NCBI GenBank assembly: GCA_024760905.1
Contig: CM045750.1
Location: 10,458,919-10,522,918, forward strand
DNA: 64,000 bases
Reading direction: 5' to 3'
Origin: Plotosus lineatus
Lineage: Eukaryota; Chordata; Actinopteri; Siluriformes; Plotosidae
Below are positions 12,319-24,669 of the stretch, in pieces (position 1 is the first letter of the stretch; each line of letters starts with the position of its first letter). The notes below the pieces were generated by a model, which worked only from the letters and a program-made list of their open reading frames with translations, did no database searches and was not told the origin of the DNA. The position numbers were made by a program, and so were the translations under genes.

Positions 12319-12359
12319 TAATATTTATAAGTATTATATCTATGGAAAATAGTAATGTT

Positions 12360-12620
12360 TACTTTCATTCATTGGGCAAACTGGCAGTTTCGGGGCAGGT
12401 TCGATTCTCGAATCTGCAAGAAAAGTGTGTGGCAGTGGGCATGAGCAGCACCTTCCTTTCTCCATATAAATGGTTACAATGCCCTTGAGCAAGGCACCGA
12501 ACCCTCAACTGCTCTTCGGGCACCCCAAATGTGTGTGTACTCACTTAGGATCGGAAATAATCTCTCTTACAGGATTAATGCAATATAGGAGGAAAAAAAA
12601 CCCAAAAAAACCAAACTGCT
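12360..12620. repeat. R3 dispersed repeat in tyrosinase-A intron 4
   Basis: Contains the 'gagcaaggcaccgaaccc' block common in fish dispersed repeats. The unit B equivalent is 26560-26860. Confidence 0.5.
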
Positions 12621-13185
12621 TATTCCTACTCGGGTCACCAGGAGGCTGGTGCTCATTTCAGTTGCCTCGGAGTGAAGGCCAGAATGCCAGCTGAAGAATA
12701 GCTCACCAGACCTATACACAACCATTTTTATTTACACACACATCAGGGAAATTCGTAACCGCTAATTAGATTAATGTGCATATAATTGGACTATGAAATA
12801 CCCAATGGAAACCCACACATCCTCAGGGAGAACATGCAAACTCCACACAGAAACACCCAAGTCTGGGGCTTGAGCCCAAGACCTTTTTGCTGTCAGGCAG
12901 ACATGCAACCATTCTTCCCACTCTGGACGAGGGCAAGAAACAACCTGAACAGCTCACCAGGTCCATACACATGAAATCATTAACACTCACTCTCACATCT
13001 TGAGGCAATTTGAAACAGCCAGTTCTCCTACTGTGCATGTTTTTGGACTGTGGGTGGAAACCGCAGTACCAGGAGGAAATCCTTGCAAGATCGGGGAGAA
13101 CATGCACACCACAATGTTCTGGTGAGCTATTCAAGGTGTACTCTGCCTTTACCCACTGTCTGCTGACATAGGCTTCATGGTCCAA
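12620..13185. repeat. R2 dispersed repeats in tyrosinase-A intron 4
   Basis: Two partial R2 copies with 'gagaacatgcaaactccaca' and 'tgtttttggactgtgggtgg' blocks. They match 26870-27440 in unit B. Confidence 0.5.
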
Positions 13186-13812
13186 ATGGGTGCCATGTAG
13201 TGTTCACTGTTGTGGCCAATTGGGGCATTGGCTGTTGGGTCGTGAGACTTGTCTGGCTGGTGCCTTCTCAACCACTGCTCATATGCCATGGAAAGAGTAA
13301 ACTCAAAACAAGCCATCACTTACAAAACAACTCCAGGTTATATTCAAAAGACAGAGGCCACATCGTGTTCAGTTTTACACCGCCATTTCTCACCTATCCA
13401 CGAACGCATGTAGAATGAAAATTGGGTCATTTGCCGAGCCCTGCACGGAGGACATGGTGCCATTCATGAAGTGCAGCGCTGCATGCATGCCAAGTTTGCT
13501 GCTGTTCCCAAGGCCTGTGCGAGGATTTCCGAAACCTACTCAGAAAGTAAAGTGCTCAGAGTTTTAACTAAATAATTTTATTTCACCTGTGAAGTCCGAT
13601 TACACTTGCTTTTGAAGCAGAGTTGGGACTGGTTAGTAGATCGATGGCAGACAATCTAGGAACACCAGGTGCTGTACAAGGGTCGCAGAGAAAAGCCAAA
13701 AGGCAGACCACCAATCTATCCATTTGCCAATCCGATTAATCCTACTAGAGAAGTGGGAGGGGCTGAAGTCTCTCAGTCGACGCTGGGCAAAGGCAGGTAT
13801 AGCCTGGACAAT

Positions 13813-14155
13813 GTTCATTTTCTGTAACTGCTTAATCCTAATTAGGGTCGCATGGAGACTGGCACCCATCCTAGCCAACTTCGGGCGAGGGCAGAGTACA
13901 CCCTGGACCGCTCGCCAGGCCATCTTAGGGCAGAAACACGCTGACAGCTTTGTAGCTCCTCTTGTCGAAAGTCAGCAATGGTTCTTTTAAACGAACCTCC
14001 CACCAGAGACAGTGAGAGACATGGCCGGCCTTTGATAACACAATTAGCTACACTGGGGGGGGACAGTGACAACATTGTGGAGAGTGGGACTTGAACCCCC
14101 CCCAACCTTCGAATCAACGATCCAGCACCCATTACCACCAGGCCACCACTGCCCC
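13813..14155 (-). mobile_element. S1 SINE
   Basis: Minus-strand copy with type II tail. The equivalent copy in unit B is 28348-28684, so the insertion predates the duplication. Confidence 0.75.
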
Positions 14156-14304
14156 ATTTGGGACAATGTATAAAAGCTAATTAGCCTTAAAATGTATCGT
14201 TTTCAGTTATGGGACAAAAACAGAGCATCCAAAGCAAACCCACACAATAAATGGTGAGAATATGCAAACTCCAAAAAAAAAAAAAAAAAAAAAAAGCTGT
14301 TTCC

Positions 14305-14860
14305 AAATACATACAGTGGTAACTCACCTTATGAAAGGAACCAACAAACGAAAAGTTTAGGTTATGAAACACGTTTCAATATTCAGAGACAAAAATTTTA
14401 GGAATAAGTTCACATAACGAAAGCACCATCTCAAAAATTCAAACCATGCGCGAGTTGCCCTTCCAATGGCTATCTTGCAACATCCCACCCCGCTGGCCTC
14501 CCATTGGCTAGGAGGGATGATGCAGCTGCATCTCCATAATACCCATGATGTTTTTCATGTAAAGGACAGATTTACTGTTTTGTGAGTTTTTCCAGTGTGC
14601 TCATTGCAACTTGATTTTTTTGGCTCAGGTTTTTAACCTTGCATAAACATTTGTCAGATTATAACTCTGCTCAGAAGACATGATCAACACGTGCGCGCTT
14701 CCCGGTGTGAGTGAAAAGAAGCAGGCTGGTGGTACGTGGTTGGTTGAGTGATATCGCAAAGGAATATAGCCAAACCAGTTTACTATCAATACGATATTGA
14801 AGCAGGAGGCCTTAAAAAGGGATACTTTTATAATTTTTAAAGGGTTTATGGGTAGTATTG
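14305..14860. mobile_element. Decayed DNA-transposon-like repeat
   Basis: Starts 'acagtggtaactcaccttatg' and contains 'ctggcctcccattggct' and 'taaagggtttatgggtag'. The last two blocks recur in the element at 33060-34046. A mariner-type origin is a guess. Confidence 0.4.
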
Positions 14861-14876
14861 GGGATAAGGTACCAAA

Positions 14877-15175
14877 GGCAGTGGTGGTCTAGTGGTATAG
14901 GGCACAGGATCGTTGATCCTAAGATTGGGGATTCGAGTCCCCACAAGGTCGTCACCGTCCCCCCCAGTGCAGCTAACTGGGTTGTCAAAGGCAGGCCATG
15001 TCTCTCACCATCTATGGTGAGAAAGTGTAGGCTGCAAAGCTGTCAGTGTGTTTCCGTCCCTTGCTCAAGGGTTGTGACAGGAAGGGCATCAGACATAAAA
15101 ACCAATGCCAAATCAAACGTGCGAATCAGACGAGTTGCTGTGGTGACCCCTGAGAAAGGGAAAAGCCGAAAGAAA
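14877..15175 (+). mobile_element. S1 SINE, type I tail
   Basis: Head 'ggcagtggtggtctagtggt' and B-box-like 'gattcgagtccc'. The tail is of the 'ggaagggcatc...aaaagccgaaag' type (type I). Confidence 0.78.
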
Positions 15176-15604
15176 CAAAAAGGTACCGCTGTACTACACT
15201 CGGACCAGGATCTTTTCGCTGTGAGTCAGACATGCTAACCACGATGCCACCATGCTGCTCAAAGGCAAACTTACTCCCCTGTGTAACATGTCGTGTCAAC
15301 CATGACTGCCGAAGCCTGAAGCAGTTAGAGTACACTGAAAACAAAGAATTCCTGGTCAAATTGTGTAATTATATCAGATTAGTTAGAGGCATAAATTCAT
15401 ACCCTGAGGCAGAAAGGCTTTTTCCTTTTGCTCGATTTGGTTTAAAACAAAACTTAAAATACTGTAGGTGCTTCTATGATAATGGTGTTTTGTAGTTAAC
15501 TGCAGTCTAACCTTCAAGTGTGTTCCTGAAGCTCATGTTAGCCAGACAATCCATGGGCCCATTGTCATACTGGGACAAACCGAGCGTGAAGTCCACTTCA
15601 GAGG

Positions 15605-17298
15605 GATACAGCCGTGGGTGGGGCACAAGCCAGTGTCTCTCCCTCACGCCGGTCCCAAGCCCGGATAAATGCAGAGGGTTGCATCAGGAAGGGCATCCAG
15701 CGTAAAACCAATGCCAAATAAAATATGTGAATCAAAACGAAGAATTTCATCCCGAATCGTTGAGACCCGGGTTAACAACAACCGCCATCAGTGCGCTGGT
15801 GGAAATTGGACTACTGTTGATCGAAGAAGGAGAGGCGGGAGGCATATCTGGAGGCAGAGAGAGAAGAGGAAAAGGCACGAGTCTAGGACTGAAAGTAGGG
15901 ACTTTAAATGTTGGAACTATAGACTTGTATGCTCGGTTGGAAAGTAAAGAGGGAGAAAAATGATTTATACAGGTTGGCACAGCAGAGAGATAGAGATGAG
16001 AAGGACGTGCAGCAATTTAGAGTGATTAAGGACAGAGAGGGAAATGTATTGACTGATGACAGAAGTGTGCTGGGACGATGGAAACAGTACTTTAAGAGCT
16101 GATGGATGAGGGGGGGGGTAACTTTTGAGGACCAGGAAGTAGCAAAGATTAGTAAGGGTGAAGTGAGGAGGGCATTGAAGAGGATGAAGAATGGAAAGGC
16201 AGTTGGTCCTCATGACATACCGGTGGAAGTGTCTAGGGGAGGTAGCAGTAGATTTTCTGACAAGAACATTCAACAAGGTCTTAGAGTGAAAGGATGCCAG
16301 AGGAATGCAGGAGAAGGGACAAGGGAGATGTGCAGAGTTGTGGCAACTACAGAGGGATAAAGTTGATGAGCCATACGATGAAGTTATGGGAATGAATAGT
16401 GGAAGCTAGATTAAGGGCAGAGGTCAGCATTTGTGAACAACAGTTTGGTTTCATGCCAAGAAAGAGCACCACAGATGCAGTGTTTGCAGCTCTGTCTGAC
16501 CTTCTCTCTTAACATCCTCAAAGCATTGTGCCTTTGTGGATCTGGAGAAAGCTTATGACAGGGTGCCAAGAGACGAACTGTGGTATTGTATGAGGAAGTC
16601 TGGAGTGGCAGAGAAGTATGTTAGAGTGGTGCAGGACATGTATGAGAGCTGTCAGACAGTGGTGAGGTGTGCTGTCTGTGTGACAGAAGAGTTCAAAGTG
16701 GAGGTGGGACTGCATCAAGGGTCAGCTCTGAGCCCCTTCTTGTTTGCTATGGTGATGGACAGGCTGACAGATGAGGTTCAACAAGAATCTCCATGGACTA
16801 TGATGTTTGCAGAGGACATTGTGATCTGTAGTGAGAGCAGAGAACAAGTGGAGGAAAATCTAAAGAGTGGAGGTATGCCCTGGAAAGGAGGGGAATAAAG
16901 GTTAGCCTCAGTAAGACAGAATACATGTGCATGGAAACGTGTACAAGATTGTGTTGAGGCCAGAGATGTTGTATGGTTTAGAAACAGTGGCCCTCGGGAA
17001 AAGACAGGAGGCAGAGCTGGAGGCAGCAGAGATGAAAATGTTCAGGTTCTCTTTGGGAGTAACAAGGTTGGATAGGATCAGGAATGAGCACAGAGGGACA
17101 GCACATTTTAGATGCTTTGGAGACAAAGTCAGAGAGGCTAGATTGAGATGGTTTGGACATGTACAGAGGAGGGATAGTGAAGATTCATGGATGTGGTGAA
17201 GGAGGACAAGGTAGTTGGTGTAAGGGAAGATGCAGAGGACAGGGTGAGATGGAGGCAGATGAGTTGCTGAAGGGAACAGCCAAAAGGAAAAGAAAAGG
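15605..17298 (+). mobile_element. RTE-like LINE inserted in tyrosinase-A exon 2
   Basis: The plus-strand element starts with a GC-rich leader. It then has an endonuclease start (KVGTLNVGTIDL, about 15893-15930), reverse-transcriptase segments (FVDLEKAYDRVPRDELW, about 16530-16580; GLHQGSALSPFLFAMV, about 16708-16755; an AED in place of the usual ADD near 16811) and a C-terminal REARLRWFGHVQRRDSE (about 17130-17180). It ends in an A/G-rich tail. Target duplications of about 13 bp flank it (15592-15604 and 17299-17311, two mismatches). Frameshifts and a deletion in the endonuclease make it inactive. Confidence 0.88.
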
Positions 17299-17602
17299 TT
17301 CACTTCGGAGGATGTGGGAAGCCCATCAGCCCGGTCCCGATCATGGTTTCCAGGGTGGCGCAGTAAAGGTCCTTCCTCTGTGCCATCACACAAGATGCCC
17401 CTCATACTGTATTCTGGTTCTCTTGAGCAAGTTATCTAGAAAGGTTTAAATCAAACAATAATTCGGTCATACATTTCACTAAAATAATCTCAGCCAACTC
17501 TTGGGCGAGGTACACCCTGGATAGCTTGCAAGGCCATCACTCATGCAACCAGTCACGCTCATACCTAGACGCAATTTGGGCAATACAGAACAGCCAGTTA
17601 AG

Positions 17603-18145
17603 GGGGAAGTGGTGGTCTAGTGATATAGGGCACTGGATCACTGTTCGAGTCCCACTCTCCACAAGGTTGTCACTGTTCCCCCAGTGCAGTTAACTGGATT
17701 ATCAAAGGTGGGCCATGTCGCTCACTGTTTATGGTGAGAGGTTCATGTAAAAGAACCACTGCTGACTTTCGTAAAGAGGAACCGCAATGTCGTCAGCGTG
17801 TTTGTCCCTTGCTAAAGGGTTGGGTCAGGAAGGTCATCCGATTTAAAAAAAAAAAAAAAAAAAAAACCTATGCCAAATCAAACATGCGATTCATTCACTG
17901 TGGCGACTCCTAAAAAAGCCGAAAGGAAATCTCTCAATCTCATGCCACAGCCAGTGAGACTACTCTGCATGTTTTTGGACTGTGGGCAGAAACTGGAATA
18001 CCCAAGCATGAGGAGAACATGCAAACTGCACACAGAATTGTCCAAGCTGGAATTGGACCCAGGCCTTATTGTTATTGCTGTGATGAAGACGTGCTAAGCA
18101 CGACACCACCACCGTGCCACCCTCGTGGTATATTACCAACTTCTT
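17603..18145 (+). repeat. Middle boundary repeat of the duplication (copy 2 of 3), with S1 SINE
   Basis: A plus-strand S1 SINE (17603-17931, type I tail, internal poly(A) near 17846) is followed by the composite repeat ending 'ggtatattaccaa'. Its left flank (17400-17600) matches the left flank of copy 3. Its right flank (18146 on) matches the right flank of copy 1. This is the expected structure of a recombinant junction. Confidence 0.78.
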
Positions 18146-18620
18146 TTCCTTTTGGCTTTTCCCTTCAGTGGTCACCACAGCCAATCATCTGCCACCATCT
18201 CACCCTATCCTCTGCATCTTCTCTTACACCAAACTGCCTTCATGTCCTCCTTCACCACATCCATGAATCGTCTCTTTGGTCTTCCTCTAGGCCTTCTGCT
18301 TGGTAGTTCCAACCTCAGCATCCTACTACCAATATATTCACTATCCCTCCTCTGTACATGTCCAAACCATCTCAATCTAGCCTCTCTGACCATCTCCAAA
18401 ACCTCCTACATGTGCTGTCCCTCTTATGTACTCATTCCTGAGCCTATCCATCCTCATTACTTCCAAAGAGAACCTCAACATTTTCATCTCTGCTACCTCC
18501 AGCTCTGCCGTCTTTTCCCCAGGGCCACAGTTTCTAACCCATACAACATCGCTGGCCTCAACACCATCTTGTACACTTTTCCTTTCGTTATGGTCTTGAA
18601 ACCAGTCATCTAATAGTGCC
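18146..18620 (-). mobile_element. 5'-truncated RTE-like LINE 3' fragment
   Basis: Counterpart of 2146-2640 in unit B. The minus strand reads a REARLRWFGHVQRRDSEYIG-type C-terminal region (18205-18399). Confidence 0.72.
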
Positions 18621-18909
18621 TACCACCATGCTTGACCATCATATATGACCATCTTGCTCCAGTTAAATGCGTGTTCATATGTATACTTGGGACATTTGGA
18701 GGTCCAAATAAAGTTTGCCAAGTCTGAAATCACTTTGCACCCATCTTGATGCAATACAAGTGTTTGTGTATCTACACCAAGTTGTTACCACCACAAGATA
18801 AAGAGCAAGCAAAGTCTTGAGGAAGTAGCTAACAGGACAGCTTTGTTGAATAGCTTATTCTTTATCCCACAAATAAACAAAAACAAATCAAAAGATGCCA
18901 CAAAATGCA

Positions 18910-18915
18910 TTTATT
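18910..18915 (-). other. Polyadenylation signal of importin-alpha B
   Basis: Minus-strand AATAAA about 50 bases beyond the stop codon. Confidence 0.75.
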
Positions 18916-18965
18916 CAGCCAAAAAGTTTTAAAAGTAGTCAATTTTCCACTGAAGCGCAGCGGCT

Positions 18966-21900
18966 TCAGTCTTCATCGTAGTCACCACCCTACACAAAAA
19001 AAAGTGGGGGGAAACACATCACATGGGGTGCATCTGTACAAACAGAACAAGATGCTTTGTTTTTGCTTACAACCCACCTGAAAGTACTTATCAAGAATTA
19101 ACATAGCAGCCTCACTCACGGCACTGTTTTCATGATCAAGGAGGTGATTTAGGTGATGCAGGCCACGCAACTCCTCCATTAGCAAACAAAGCCCTTCAAC
19201 CTCACCAAGTTTTTCTGCACCCTATGGAAACCAACGCAAGTTATTGCTAGGCAGCACAGTGGGTGGACTTGTAGCATAGAGGCAAATATGATGAACAACC
19301 CTAACGTGTATACTTGAGGGCAAAAAAGATCCAGCAACACCATGGTACCCTTACCAAGAAAAGGTTGTAGACTACTTCAAGGATGACCATGATGGTCTTG
19401 GGCTCGGTATCTTTCAACGTTAGCAAATTGAGGATACCTGCCAAACCACCACATTTCACAAACTGAAGCTTTTGCTCCACCGTTCCCCCACTGGTGTAGT
19501 TCAGAGCAGCCCAGGCAGCTTCTTGTCGGGTTTGAAATCCAGCCTGTAAACCATAATCAGTCAAGTTTAGACATCCCCATGGCCACATACGTGGTTTATA
19601 CCCCCCCTCCCCCAGAGTAAGTGGCAGCCATAACAGCTTTTCATTGGCAAAGGGCAAAAAAAAAATCTGCAGTAGAGGCCTAAAGTTCTTTCTGCAGGGT
19701 GTTTTTATTGAGATACCATCTCTAGCTGGCTTTTGACCCTACAGAGTTCATCCGCCCATTGATGGGTCTTGTTTTTATTCCTATTGGGTTGCTTGCCACC
19801 CTACTCACCAAATTTGGAACCTGGTGGGGGAGCCAGTTCAGTCACCAACCACTCGACTACGCAACTCAACTGGTAACTTATGTTACCAGTAGCAGGGCAA
19901 AACCTGACCTGATATGATTGATTGAGAGCAAAAACCACCACAAACAGATGTTGAGCAGCATTGTGCTCTGAATATTGTGAAGTTTCATGAATGAAACCGG
20001 ACAGATGTAGGATCTGCAGATTAATGATGGCCACCCCCAATGTGAAGCAGTGGCCATGAGCATGTTTTATTAAAAAAACACACCTCCACAGTATGATGCA
20101 AATAAGATTGAGAATGTTTGGTTGAAATTAGTTGACCAGTTGCAGAGCAGATAATTATCTGGATCGGCAATGATGAGATGATGGCTCATGAAATGGAATA
20201 ATCATGTCGACTCACTTAACCTCTGTTAGGGTCTCAGGAAGGCTAAAGCTTCAGACAACACTTCACAAAAGGTGGGGGTACACCCCGCGCAGCTTACCAG
20301 ACCATTGCATGGCCAATAACCATTCACTCACCTGGGGGCAATTTGAAACCATCAATTAGCCTAATGTTCACACCTTTGGATCGTGGTAGGAAACAGGATT
20401 GGGGATGCTTATATAGCACAATTTCATACACATGTATGTTCAATGCACATGAGACCCCAGCACTCCAGGCACCCGTCGTTGCCTTGTTCTATCCTTTTGA
20501 TGAGCACCAAGCAACAACACCCAAATTTTAACATCTCAAGGTATGACATGGCCAGATTCAAACTCAGACCTTCCGGAGATAAGTGGACACTACTAACTGA
20601 GCTTAAAACCCGGTATTACATGAGGATTCTACAGAAATTGGCCAAAACAAGGATTTGCACCCAGTACCTGCTTCCTATGAGGCAGATGCAAACCCCAATC
20701 ATATTACGCTGCCTATTTACCTGTGCATGCAATTTGAATTTGTAAAGGCAGCTATTAAGCCAATACTTGGAACATTGTGGAAGTAAATAGATGCAAGAGC
20801 AGCCACCCCAAAAAATATTCCTGCTTTATCCCCTAGTCCAGGGGTCACCAACCTTTTTGAAATAGAGCTACTTCTTTGGTACCAATGCGAATTCAGTAAT
20901 GCAAAGGGCTACCAGGTGGATATACACTTGACAAATTCTCAATTTACCTTTAATTACACATTATAAATTAAATGATATTCATCTATGTAAGGGCTCAGGA
21001 ACAAGAGCCAAAACCTAAAATCTAATCCTCTGAGAGCCTAATATTTTCAATACTGAGACCAACAATTTTAGAGTATACAGTAGTAAGACTCTGAATTTAC
21101 TTTAAACAATTGTTCTATATACTCACTATACTATATACACTCACATGCTGCAGTGACAGGAAGTGCATCCCAAGGCAATCAGCTGATCTGCAAGTTGACC
21201 TTTTTTTATGTCTGACCATTTGTGTTGTGCTTGCCAGCCCTGCTTGTCTTCTTGCACATGAGCTGATCAAAACGAGGGAAAGTTACCTTTTTACCTAAAA
21301 ACGCATGCAGGCTGTTGCATCTCATCCACTAAAATTAGAGTTTCAAGATATTGGCCCCACCCACACACTGGAGTACAGAAAGGTTTGGCTCTCCACTGCG
21401 CGCCACAGCGACGAGTGGCATTGAAATGCAGGAGATTTATTTGTGTTTGTTTTATTTGATGGGTTTTTCCTGTATTTTTATTTAAAGGACAGTGAAATTA
21501 TATATTAGTTATTCTGTTAAAGGCCACCTGATTTATCCAAGAGCAAGATATCAAAGGAGCCATTGGTTTCCGACCCCTGAATAGGCTCGCGGGCGACTCA
21601 TGTCATCCTTGTGGGCAACCTGGTGCCCACTGGAACCACGTGCGTGACCCCTGCTATAGTCACAGGAAGGCTGGAGCCTCTCCCTGCAGATGTCAGGCAA
21701 TGATCAAATTCCCCTCACCCAGTGCAGAGTCCTACACCCTGTAGATTTGGCAGGAATTTCAAGTGCACAAACATTGGTTCATTTCATAAATCTTAAACAC
21801 TAACAAGAACTGAGTGAAGTCACTACAGTAACCCCCCCCCTTAAAAAAAAGATCCAACTGTAATTGCCTCCTTTAAAGCCCTCAGAGCCAGATCTCCAGG

Positions 21901-23923
21901 TGGTGCATGACAACTGTGGAAAAGTCCCCCCCCCCCGGTCCATCAAGCACTTTAGAAGTTGTGCTTACAGGCTTCCTGCACACCATTGCTCTCTAAGATT
22001 TGATCGTTGACTTTAGCATGAAAGTTCTCATGACGTTGCTATAGAAAACAAGTTTTTAAAGAGGCATGCCTAATTATCCCATAATCCCAGTGATTGCAGC
22101 TGAAACTTTCCCATGTGACTCTGGGGGTGCCATTCCAGAAAATTCCACACTTTCAGAATCAGTGTGATGGTACAAGTTGCTCAGTTATATTCAATTAAAT
22201 TATGACTTGGCCAACACATGTGATTAAAATGATTTGGCAACACCTACATTTTTTAGAAGCGCCACAATATCAGGCAACAGCCCACATGTTGTAAGCTGCT
22301 GAATCTGCTCACATGGTCCAGCTGCAATATTGGACACAATCCAGGCTGCTTCTTTTTGGACATTGGGTGAGTGGTGATGCATTAGTCTTGGCAAAGCACT
22401 CAGCACACCAGCATCGATGACCAGCTGTGTCTGCAGGTCTGAGCCACTTACAATGTTTCCAATAGAACGAAGTGCTGGGACCTATTTAAAAATAGGTAAA
22501 GGAGTCTGAACTGGTGCACAATTACTGATTGTAGATGAGCCAAGAACACACAAGTCCTTCAACTGAGACAAAACCACTTACCAGCACCACAACTTCCTCA
22601 TGATGCAGGAGTTCAACCAGTCGTGGAATAACTCCAGTCTTTACTACAATGTCAATGCGCTCATTTGGCCCATCTGTAAGGTAGGAGATGGCCCAGCATG
22701 CATCAGAGATAACTGCTACATCACTATAGTTAAGCAATAGTACAATGGAGGGCAGCATCTGCTGAACTGCAGAGAAGCGAGGGAAAGGATTGTTGTTCCT
22801 GCACAGGTTGGCGAGGGTCCAGGTCAGGGTGCGGATGTAGGAAACCTGTGGAAGACCATCTTTTACACCATGAACTGTAATATCCAGTAAATAAACATTT
22901 ACCATTGTTGAACCTACAGGGACACTCGGGCTAATCAATTCTAGTAGAGCAGGGATCACGTTGCTGTCAATAAGTGCATCACGAAATGTTGGACCATCAC
23001 CTGTGGAAACAGTTTGCATCTAAAGTATGACAACACCCTCTTACACCTTCATACAGTCTTCAAGTAATAAGACATTCCTGATGGTCTTCAAGAAGCCAAA
23101 GTTACCTGCGATATTGCCCACAGCACAAATGGCATGCTCACTTATGCTTAACTTGGGTGACGTCAAAAGTGCAATTAAGCCAGGCACCGCACCATGCTCC
23201 ACCACCTGCTGCGTGTACCAGGACTTGCCTGACGCCACATTGCTGAGTGACCAAGCAGCTTCAAACTGCAGAGTAGGGTTATCGGTCCTCCCCAAAAACT
23301 CTACAAAGTATGTCAAGAGCCCTGCCTCCACTATTTCTTTTAATGGAGCATTCATTTCCAGAGACACCAGCTTCCTAAAAACAGTAAATTAAGACAATGA
23401 ACAAGAATTTGGAATAAAGCAATTAACAGGAGTACAAGATCCCCGATCTCCCACCTTACCTGGCTGTGCGACACCCCTGTACTTTTCGCTCTGGACAGTC
23501 ACTGTTAACATTAGCAAGGATTTCCTGAATTGTGGCTGAAATCACCTAATGAAGAAACCAGAACACTGAGGATAAAGCACTCCGGATATAATTGCAGGAT
23601 AAGAAGAAGACTACAACCTGTTGATTATTGGTGCGGTGTCCTGGAGACAGGGGCTCGTCATCAGGCTGAGAGGAAATATTTCTTTTTTTCAGGATGCTTT
23701 CGAATCTGTGCGTTTTCCTAAGCACCAGACACACTGTAGCTCTGCGTGCACGCATTTTCTTAAAAGAATAATAAATTAAAGTGAGGAAAGTAATAAATAA
23801 AAATACAAAAAAGGTTTCCACGAGGCTGTTCAGTCTTATTCACAGGTTCAAACTTACCAATGCACTCTTGCCTCGGTTTTTGAACTTACACACGTGGTTA
23901 TTGGGTGACTTCTCAGTTGGCAT
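18966..23923 (-). CDS. Importin subunit alpha (KPNA2/KPNA7-like), intact copy B, 10 exons
   Basis: This is a nuclear import adaptor that binds nuclear localisation signals through armadillo repeats and importin beta through its N-terminus. Exons on the minus strand are 23858-23923, 23618-23758, 23460-23545, 23106-23374, 22918-23000, 22582-22845, 22248-22481, 19355-19543, 19078-19221 and 18966-18989. They total 1500 bp (499 residues, slightly shorter than the usual ~520), and all junctions are in phase with GT-AG. The N-terminus ([19 protein letters not shown], a basic [15 protein letters not shown] stretch) is the importin-beta-binding domain. ARM repeats follow, with WSLSN, WTLANL, WAISYL, WIVSN and WAALN Trp/Asn pairs. 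The Trp expected in VWALGNIAG is Cys ([10 protein letters not shown]). The acidic end reads GGDYDED. An acceptor near 23948 implies a 5' UTR exon. Assignment to a single KPNA paralogue is uncertain. Confidence 0.93.
20220..20745. repeat. R2 and related repeat in importin-B intron 7
   Basis: Counterpart of 4630-4935 with an extra internal segment (about 20400-20620). Confidence 0.45.
20839..21653 (+). mobile_element. H1 hAT-like non-autonomous element
   Basis: Ends are 'caggggtcaccaacc' and the complement of 'gtgacccctg', with 8-bp flanks ccctagtc and ctatagtc (6 of 8 match). No transposase frame is seen. Internal blocks ('gcaatcagctg', 'tttgtgttgtgcttgccagc') recur in 25520-26338 and 29690-31066. 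Confidence 0.7.
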
Positions 23924-24016
23924 CCTGTGTGTGCTGGACTTCCACTAGAGATAAAATGTTTAATTTAAAAAAAAGCCTTTAATATGGTAGACAACTTAAA
24001 TAAACAGCTTAGCTTT

Positions 24017-24017
<1 letters not shown>

Positions 24018-24055
<38 letters not shown>
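24018..24055. repeat. Long poly(A) tract upstream of importin B
   Basis: An uninterrupted A-run. The unit A counterpart (about 7672-7687) is much shorter. Confidence 0.8.
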
Positions 24056-24057
<2 letters not shown>

Positions 24058-24555
24058 TAAAACCCTCCCAGTCACCCCAGCTTCAGTACATCAACCTCAA
24101 GCACACATAAACAAAAAGCACCCCAGCACAGCCTTGTTGAAATATTTAAACACCATTGTTAAAGATGATCAGGTGATTTTAATTAGCATTTCACCCTTGA
24201 CAGATTAATGAGCAAGCAATTGTAACCTTATCCGCTTTTAGTGCTGTTCAAACTGGAAATTTACTCACATCGCTCAGTAAAATGTGAACTTTTAATACCA
24301 CATTGAACCCCCTGCAAGGTCCCCACCCTCCCCATCATATTTGAAATTATTGGAGGCTATTTGGAACTGGTGACCTGAGAAAAGGTACAATAATAGAATA
24401 ATCTGGAGGATAAGTGGCAGATAGTCAACACATTTAATTAATGATGATAATAATAATAATAATAATAATAATAATGGGAAGTTTCACAATAAAAGATAAG
24501 ACTTTTATTGAAGCATCATTCTCAAGTACATCCTCTGGATTATTAAAAAAAACCC

Positions 24556-24561
24556 TTTATT
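24556..24561 (-). other. tyr: Polyadenylation signal of tyrosinase
   Basis: Minus-strand AATAAA about 110 bases beyond the tyrosinase stop codon. The importin-B start codon lies only about 630 bases further on, so the two genes are closely packed head to tail. Confidence 0.75.
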
Positions 24562-24669
24562 GTTTACATTTCTTCTTTCCTCTCGCACGTGGGTTATATA
24601 TTTTTTACTCTCCACCCATTTAGCCCACTGAATATTTTAGACACTGTTGCCATCTAGCGGCAACGTGCG

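Larger units (their letters stand above)
11729..17435 (-). pseudogene. Tyrosinase copy A, unprocessed duplicated pseudogene
   Basis: Exons on the minus strand mirror the intact gene at 24670-34965. Exon 5 (11729-11925) is 33 bp shorter, having lost 2 codons before the membrane segment and 9 in the tail. Only the start of exon 4 remains (about 13195-13290). Its acceptor AG is changed to GG and its 3' part and donor are deleted. Exon 3 (about 13396-13540) lacks two codons, one of them a His of the CuB HH pair. Exon 2 is split into 15512-15604 and 17299-17435 by an RTE-like LINE. Exon 1 is absent, because the duplication breakpoint falls in intron 1. The 3' UTR holds a P element. With no promoter, signal peptide or CuA site, it cannot encode tyrosinase. 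Confidence 0.93.

Noticed and set aside
11936..13185. Short frames of 60-120 codons in tyrosinase intron 4
   Set aside because: They lie in S1, R2 and R3 repeats and recur with stops and frameshifts at other copies.
14877..14960. Possible tRNA gene (A and B box-like sequence)
   Set aside because: This is the head of an S1 SINE, present in many copies with the same downstream body. I see no complete cloverleaf.
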